DNA of 64,000 bases from Blastobasis lacticolella (Eukaryota; Arthropoda; Insecta; Lepidoptera; Blastobasidae): NCBI GenBank assembly GCA_905147135.1, contig LR990050.1:18660001-18724000 (forward strand), read 5' to 3'. A program made the position numbers and the translations under genes. Within the stretch, counting starts at the first letter, position 1, and every line of letters starts with the position of its first letter. Below the pieces are notes generated by a model. It had not been told where the DNA came from. It saw nothing but the letters and a program-made list of their open reading frames with translations, and searched no databases. Of this stretch, positions 57,147 to 64,000 are shown piece after piece.

Positions 57147-58979
57147 ATTAGCGACGACTGATATTCAGTTTTCGAACAGTTCGACGGACCAAAAAACTTG
57201 TTGTATCCGACTACGTTATGTACTTTTAACTTTAAATCTGTTGCCTGTGTACTCTTGTATAGCTGTGTAAGTTGATGATTAATATAAATATTTTAAAAAT
57301 TAGAGAGTTTCAACCTCAACCTGTTTCTTTATGTGACTAAAATTAAAATATTTTTATAGACCAATACAATTTAGGTTTACACGGTACCTTTCGGTATACA
57401 TCCATCAGATGTCGCTACTGTGGCATAAGGCCTGCTGTCAAAATAAAGCCGTGCCATTGGTTAGCAAGGCTCCGCCATTTTAAAACGTGGGTAGAATGGT
57501 AGCAACCTGGATGTCATAGTTTATATGAAAAGTGCTATAAATGCCTTCATAAAATGATTTATATGCACTTAGAGACTTTTGGCTGTATCTTTCTCATAAA
57601 ACGAGATAACCGTGCATTGTGATGACGTTTGGGGTATGACGTCACAGCCCTAATTAGATATTTTAAATGTTTTTGCTTATTTTTAAAGTAATTAAAAAGA
57701 ACGATTTGTTGGTATATGAAAGTCTTACATATACCAACAAAACGTTTATAAGAGCAATAATTCAAGAGCAACACATTCCACTTTCTCTCACGCTTTTCTG
57801 AATTTCGTCGACTGTATGTGTAATAAACGCATAAGCAAGATATTAACGTTTTAAATTCCTAATTAGACAAGGAGGGCGATACAGACACGTGACGTCACGT
57901 CTCTATGTCGCCACTTATTACGTAAACTCAGCTTTGCAAGAAGGGGACAGAGAATAATCTTTGAATTCTCATAAGTCCAGTGTTTTACCGATTTAATTAC
58001 GTTTTCTACTTTTGTAGACATATTCAGTACCACGCACGTACCATATAGTGTAGGTACTTACTTGCGTAACCCTTTTTAATTTAGTGTTTATTTTGCTTAT
58101 TAATAAGTATTGATACATAAACATTATGAGGTAAGCTATGTGATGGTGGCGACAATGTTATTTTGTTTTCAAATTGTTTTTCTATCTTGCCCTTATATAA
58201 TTTTCACCGCAAATGTCAAACAAATAATTTGTACCTAAAATAGAAATGTGATATTATAATGATACTTCCAGTTTTTTCATACTTTGATTGAATGTTTTTC
58301 ATTTGTTTTACTATAAGCTTAGGTAAGTGCAGAGTTATATGAATATTTCATATTTATAGTTTTTGTAATGTAATAGTCATTTACTTTGCCTGAAATTTTA
58401 CATAATTTCTGTAAAACAACTTTACTCTTTGTTTGTAAATAACCAAATTACTGATCGTTTGTTGAAAAAAAGACTGTTTATTTAGTTATTTATGACTGGT
58501 TTGGTAAGCATTGGGTAAATTCCACATTCCCATACATTGAGTCTCAAAATAAAAACGGCCCAACCCAAGCAGAAGGTCCACGGGAAACAAAGCGCCATTT
58601 CCGTCATGCACACATTGACGTTACATTTACAGGCATTCTCACGCAGTTTCACGCAGAGTTAAGTCGCGACTGGCGACACGTGTTGTCAAAATGAATTTGC
58701 AAAAATATTACAGTTGTAGTGTAGGTATATGGTTGTTTAAAGACAACTAAAAACTATACCTACTTACACTTCTTCTTTTCTCATAAAGGTAAATGAAACT
58801 AGCCGTTTGGATAATGATCAAATATTACCTGCATTTCATTTTGTCTCAGCAGTGTTAAAGGCTACCACATTTTTCTATTAATTTATACTAAATTTATAAT
58901 AAAAAAAAATTAAATCCAAATACCTATACCTAATATTAAAAAAATTAAAGAAATTGGTAGATATCTTTTTCAAGCTAAA
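57147..58979. other. 3' flank of Spt2 copy 5
   Basis: 3' UTR and AT-rich spacer. Both TGACGTCA sites and CACGTG are present (near 57636 and 57889). No gene seen. Confidence 0.5.
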
Positions 58980-59024
58980 TATATTAATTTATCATATAGA
59001 TCATATCATCCAAACTGGAAGAGC

Positions 59025-59323
59025 GTCGGTGGCCGAGCGGTTAGCGTATGCAACTCGTAAGCCAGAGGTCCCGGGTTTGAATCCCGCTTCGGCCATGTAC
59101 CAATGACTGTTTTCTGAGATATGTACATTAGTTGAATAGTAACCGATGCTCTTACGGTGAAACCTGCACATTCGGGCGACTGCATGTGTAACCATGATCC
59201 AATCTGATCAGGTTCCCCTGGTAGCAGGGACATGGAGGTCAGATGGCAGTCGCTCCACTGTAATTACCTAACCTGCCGAATCCTGGATCATGGTCACGGC
59301 GGACCCCGGGCCCTCGTGCGTGA
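59025..59323 (+). repeat. tRNA-headed SINE, unit 6
   Basis: Lacks 18 bp in the body (CTTACGGTGAAACCTGC, where the other units have GGGAAAACATCGTGATG inside). The 3' end is deleted as in unit 3. Confidence 0.75.
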
Positions 59324-59869
59324 TTATTTATTACTTTTATACAAACTGTAATTTACTGAGTAATCTTTTGAAAGAAGTTCAAAATATATCTATTCCAATG
59401 CCTTGCTCATGTTTCCTCATCATATATTAAAAAAAACGTTACCTGAGAATGCGACTTTTTTACACGCTGAAATATAATAATCATGCATTTAAACAATGTC
59501 GCAATCAACGAAAATATTTTTTAGTGAATAACTTGTGTCACTGTTTTTAAATACTGTTTTTTTAATTTTTAATAATAGTATTCTAATTTACCACCTCGTT
59601 TTTTACTTATCTATCTAATTTAAAAATGGACATTTCCACTATTATAAATACACTCTCTATAATTAGTCTCAACTCGATCAAATGTCCTTCAAAATCATCT
59701 TTGAATCAGTGACCTTGATATCACAGTTACCTAGTGTCAGGATCAGGGGTCCACTCTGATTGCATTATCTATAAAGTTAAACCTTTGTGAGATTTGAAAA
59801 AACTGATGTTACTATCTGTATTAGTAACTGGTTTTTACGGAAACAAATACTTTTATTATATTATTATTA
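59324..59869. other. AT-rich spacer, unit 6
   Basis: No gene; close to unit 3. Confidence 0.55.
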
Positions 59870-60190
59870 TTATAATGGGGAGTGTTCCGAGGGACTTTTC
59901 GATTAGGTGCCTACAGCACAATTCCGCCATCGCACCACCCGCCGTGGGCTGAGTACTTCGAAAGAACGTTTCTCGCTCGTGCGATTCGGATGTGGAATGA
60001 GCTCCCAACCACAGTGTTTCCTTTGGACTATGACATGTGATCCTTCAAGAGGTATATAAGAGGTCTTTTCAGAGGCAGGCAACGCATTGGCGACTCCCCT
60101 GGTGTTGTTGATGACCATAGGCGGCAGTGACCACTTTCCATCAGGTGGCCCGCTTGCCTGTTTGTCTGTGGTATAACATTTAAAAAAACC
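59870..60190 (+). repeat. LINE 3' tail relic, unit 6
   Basis: As in units 1-3: 42-bp deletion and GACATGTGA stop. Confidence 0.75.
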
Positions 60191-60759
60191 TAGGATTTGT
60201 CGTAGGATGGCGGGGCAGCCTTTTACTGGTGTCTAACTAGCTACTTGGGCCCCCAATTATCTATGGTCTGCCAGCGGCGGAACCATGCTTCGCATCCCGC
60301 TGCTCTCCAAAGCTAAGCACCCGGTACGGGAGTGGTGAGCATCAAGAAGAACACGGTTACGCAGAGCGACCACAACTGTCCAGACCAACCCTCTTTTTTT
60401 TTATTTATTACTTTACTAGACAGGCATTTGACCGCCACCTCGCCTGGTGGTAAGTGACGATGCGGTCGATGATGGAGCATGTCTGTCTAGGAACAGCCTA
60501 TTCACTCTAGCCTTGAAGGCATTATTCACTCCTTCTGACGGCTACACCAGACATCGCAACGAAACACGGCTGGGCCGCTTGACGACGCATTTGCCTGAAG
60601 GGTGGTGACCAGCCACGGCCGAAGCCTACCACCGGAGAGACTGCTGTTTATTTTGCACTATCCAGGGATCCCGTGTAGGGTATCTAGAGTCATGAAGCCC
60701 AAAGAGGGCTTCGCCTACGGACGCGTACAGCATTGATCCCCAAAATATAATTGTAAAAT
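60191..60759. repeat. GC-rich repeat-like segment with antisense LINE tail, unit 6
   Basis: Antisense insert at about 60394-60530. It shares GGTGTCTAAC with unit 3. Confidence 0.55.
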
Positions 60760-61523
60760 CGTAGGCCCCATTCGCTTGCGATACCTATAGGTATGAGGTA
60801 TTTCATAGACTTATGAACCTGCTTTGTGTACTAAACGCCTTATCTTAAACCTAATTAAATAGTGGAATAGCATAGAATCGTACAAAAATATTTTTACTGT
60901 TTTATTGTACGAGTAGGTTGGTACTCTTATCTCTAACGCAACATGTTGAATACAAAAGAACAATACTAATAGGCCAAGGTCAGTAAAAGGATCACCTTTT
61001 ACCTGCTTTTCTGCAAATAATTGAGTATCTATTATCACATCCCTTATCTGCTTTGCAGGTCGGTTTGTTTTTGACTATCTACGTGAATAATATGAATCAT
61101 GTTTTTTCCGACCTTCTAATATTGCATTCCTAATATCATTGTAAAATTGTAGGCCCCATTCGCATGCGATACCTATTGGTATTAAGTATTTCTTAGACTG
61201 ATGAACCTGCTTTGTGTAGGTACTAAACGCCTTATCTTAAAACTAATTACGTAATGGAATTGATAATAATTGTACAAACATATTTTTACTGTTTTACTGT
61301 ACTCTTATCTCTAAGTCAATATAATGAATTCAAAAGAACAATACTAATAGGCCAAGGTCGGTATCAGGATCACCTTTTACCTGCTTTTCTTAAAATAATT
61401 CAATACCCATTATCACATCCCTTATCTTATACCTTATCTGCTTTGCAGGTCGGTTTGTTCTTGGCTAGCATGAATCATGTTTTTTCCGACCTCAAATATT
61501 GTATTCCTAATATCATTGTAAAC
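60760..61523. repeat. Sub-repeat pair, unit 6
   Basis: Two direct copies. The first contains ATAGGTATGAGG, as in unit 5. Confidence 0.85.
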
Positions 61524-63588
61524 TCGTAGGCCCCATTCGCGTGCGATATCTATAGGTATTAGGCACCTAAATAGGTAATATAGGTATTAGTATATAGTAT
61601 TGATTCGATCGTTTGCAATAATAGGGGTTGCCGAACGTTATTTTATTCTCAAAAAATCCATTAAACCATAAGATTTAACAATTCGATCGTGTTTGTCACA
61701 GAATACTAATTGTATTGTTTGATAGGGCGTTCATCGGCTCTCCCGTAATAAATTATTATTACGTAGTATATAATAAAATTATTTGTCAGGCAAAGCCGCG
61801 CTGCAATGCCTGTCTGCGCGTTGGGGCATTTTATATAGCGAAACGAGTCAGCCCGCACTCGCGTACCGCTGATTTTAATTACAACTTACATATTGCGTCG
61901 GCCGCAGCGAAAGTGTGCTTCCTACTCATGATCCAACTTTTAACCCTATTGATGCCAAAGTCGCACATTTACAACTAATAATTTTTATGGCCACGATAGA
62001 TGAATGGCCGACTTTAAACGCGTCAAGATTTTGTGTAACTATATTAGTAGGATGGTATGATTGTTATAATAATAAAAGTTAAACTTGTAACTTTGCGATC
62101 GAGATGTGTATTGATATTAAAATAATAAATAAGTCGTGCGGGCTTTTCAATAACAAAATCCTTGAAGACTTTATACATTTACCTTATCTGATTACTGTAG
62201 GTGCTAATGTACACATACATTAGCATAAAATAATGCTATTGAATGCTATTCGTTTGTAAGTGTAATGTTCTCTTTAAAAGTGGTATTGTTTGGCAAAATG
62301 AACGTTATATTTGTAAGCTGGTGGTATAGCACAGGTTGTTACCTATTTTACTTACAGCTTGATCAAAAACGTAAAGCGAACTTTGGCGGCAAGTCTCGAA
62401 TAGTTATGGGAAAACTTATGGCCTAATCAAATGGAACTGAGCCTGTTGGTTCTACTCGTACTTATGAGCTATGCAGATATCTAGTCGGTATATGCTGTGT
62501 ATGCTGTGTAGGTACAGTGTGTAGGTAGGTAACTACATATTTCTATGTCTTATAAAGTTGACGACGGAGGAATTTTTACCTTTTCACACAAACACTGAAC
62601 GTCTTTATTGAACACATTACAGTTTCATTGTCGCGTAGGTATATCTGTAACATTAAACAATAATGCCATTGCACTCAACTTTAGGTAACGCTTAAATGGA
62701 TTTAAGATATTTTTAACAATAACAAGCACTGCACCAATCTTAACTGAAAACTACATTCGTTAAGTCACTTTTGTGACATCTAAATACTTAGGAATATCTC
62801 GGGGAGCTTATTTAATGCGCTGATTACATTTGACTAAATTCAGGAACAAAAAGCGTTAGAACAAATCAAAGTGGAATGTATTGCTCATATAATAAGGTCC
62901 ATTTCTGTATCACTTATACTATGCCATGCGTCGCTCCACTTTTCAAAAGCCGTGATACAAAAATGGACTTAATTTTATATGTATACAATACATTCCACTT
63001 TGATTTGCTCTCACGCTTTTTCAAATGTCATCAGCGCATGCAACTTTAGTGCAATCAAGCATAACAGTACTACTTACTTAAATAATGAATAAAAGTAATA
63101 GTTAATATGATGTTCTATTTGATTTGATCATTACTTCGTTTGCTCCATCCAACATGAATATTATTTTGTTTGGCCATATGTAACTTTTTTCGCACAGTGA
63201 TTTGAGATTAACCGCTGTAGTAAGTAAAAGAAGATAACTACGCTAACGATATAACGCTTAACGTGCAGCGGCAATATTAAATAAAATCTATATATCTGTA
63301 GTGTTATTACCTACATAATTTTGTCACGATAATATTTATGATAAATTGTCAAAATTATCATGTTTGGGATGGACATAAAGTCTTTTCTATTTGTTATTAT
63401 GCGTAATTAATGTTCCGCATTTCCCTTGTTATATAAATTTCACCTGATCTTCAGTATCTTTTAAAAAAGTTTTGCAGCCAATAATAATTTTTTAACTTCG
63501 CTAATTTACTTAATTTTAAAATTTAATTTAGAAAAAATATATAAGTTGCTAGATATACAATGTCGAAAATAACACAGTAACCGTCAAG
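61524..63588. other. Intergenic spacer upstream of Spt2 copy 6
   Basis: AT-rich spacer with the foldback at 62815-63039; no gene seen. Confidence 0.6.
62815..63039. repeat. Foldback element, unit 6
   Basis: 225 bp, one change in the right arm (AATGTCATCAGCGC). Confidence 0.75.
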
Positions 63589-63707
63589 CCAATCAGGCCA
63601 TTAAAGCGAGAGGGTGTGAAAGGGCGGGTTCCGCAGCGGGCCCACTACCTGCTCGCTTCAGTCTGGCGTAATCCGTATAAAACCCTTGACAGCGCTCTAG
63701 ATCCACA
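63589..63707 (+). promoter_or_regulatory. Spt2 copy 6 core promoter
   Basis: CCAAT, GC box and TATAAAA (63676-63682) intact. Confidence 0.65.
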
Positions 63708-63904
63708 GTCGACAGTTCTCACAGTCGCGTGCGAGTCGTCCTTGTACGTATCGTCCTTGTGCCTAATATTGTAACCGTAATAAATTCTGCATTCACGGAC
63801 AAAAGTGACAATACTTTCCGGGAGTGCTTGTGTGCAACGAAATTGTCTAGAGAGTAGTGTTAAATCATACTTACTCTAAATACAGTAAACAATAAAATAC
63901 CGAA

Positions 63905-63961
63905 ATGGAATATCTAGAAACGATGTTGGCTGCCCTGCGCAATCAACAACAAAAATCATCT
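63905..63961 (+). CDS. Spt2: SPT2 homologue, copy 6, exon 1 only (window edge)
   Basis: The first 19 codons are identical to copies 1, 2, 4 and 5 and are followed by an intact GTAAGT donor. Exons 2-7 lie beyond the window, so completeness cannot be judged. Confidence 0.85.
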
Positions 63962-64000
63962 GTAAGTATTTTTCAACGTATCATAAAAAATCACATTGTT

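Larger units (their letters stand above)
44343..58979 (+). repeat. Tandem array unit 5 (14.64 kb; 10.09 kb without the transposon)
   Basis: The left part shares the structural variants of unit 4 (alternative segment, no antisense insert). The gene matches copies 1 and 2. It carries the pogo-type element inside its foldback. Confidence 0.95.
58980..64000 (+). repeat. Tandem array unit 6 (cut by the window)
   Basis: Continues the array with SINE, LINE tail, antisense insert, sub-repeat pair, foldback, promoter and exon 1. The array goes on past the window. Confidence 0.95.

Noticed and set aside
3366..64000. Assembly artefact duplicating one locus
   Set aside because: Each unit has private insertions, deletions and substitutions, including two large elements in different units. 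A collapsed or extra unit still cannot be excluded without reads.

Overview
The window is animal nuclear DNA, most likely from a moth or butterfly. It is AT-rich. It has short GT-AG introns, a TATA/CCAAT pol II promoter, a tRNA-headed SINE, jockey/CR1-type LINEs, a mag-like Ty3/gypsy element and a pogo-type DNA transposon. The assignment to Lepidoptera is inference from the style of these repeats. Nothing bacterial or phage-like was seen.

Layout. Positions 1-3365 hold two truncated LINEs arranged tail to tail. One is on the plus strand (reverse transcriptase end and CT-rich tail). The other is on the minus strand (5' end, PHD-finger ORF1 and the start of the ORF2 endonuclease), and its 5' end abuts the array. 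From 3366 to the end lies a tandem array of six direct units of about 10 kb: 3366-13392, 13393-23085, 23086-34299, 34300-44342, 44343-58979 and 58980-64000 (cut by the window). Each unit runs in the same order: tRNA-headed SINE, AT-rich spacer, 3' tail of a LINE, GC-rich repeat segment, a roughly 377-bp sub-repeat (one or two copies plus a partial), AT-rich spacer, a 225-bp foldback element, a promoter, and a seven-exon gene on the plus strand.

The gene encodes a homologue of SPT2 (SPTY2D1 in vertebrates), a histone H3-H4 binding chromatin protein. Copies 1, 2, 4 and 5 are complete, with open frames and GT-AG introns (604-605 aa). Copy 3 is a pseudogene: it has lost its first splice donor, carries a 2-nt frameshift, and is cut in exon 4 by a 4.25-kb Ty3/gypsy element beside a 3.0-kb deletion. 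Copy 6 shows only its promoter and exon 1.

Unit 3 carries the LTR retrotransposon (29401-33652). Its single 1314-codon frame runs from the last base of the 5' LTR into the 3' LTR. Unit 5 carries a 4546-bp pogo-type transposon (48386-52931) inserted at a TA inside the loop of the foldback. It encodes a 687-aa DDE transposase and carries an internal array of palindromic satellite repeats. Units 4 and 5 share structural variants absent from 1, 2, 3 and 6, while the gene of unit 5 resembles copies 1 and 2, so the units look mosaic. The most notable system here is the amplified Spt2 array itself.
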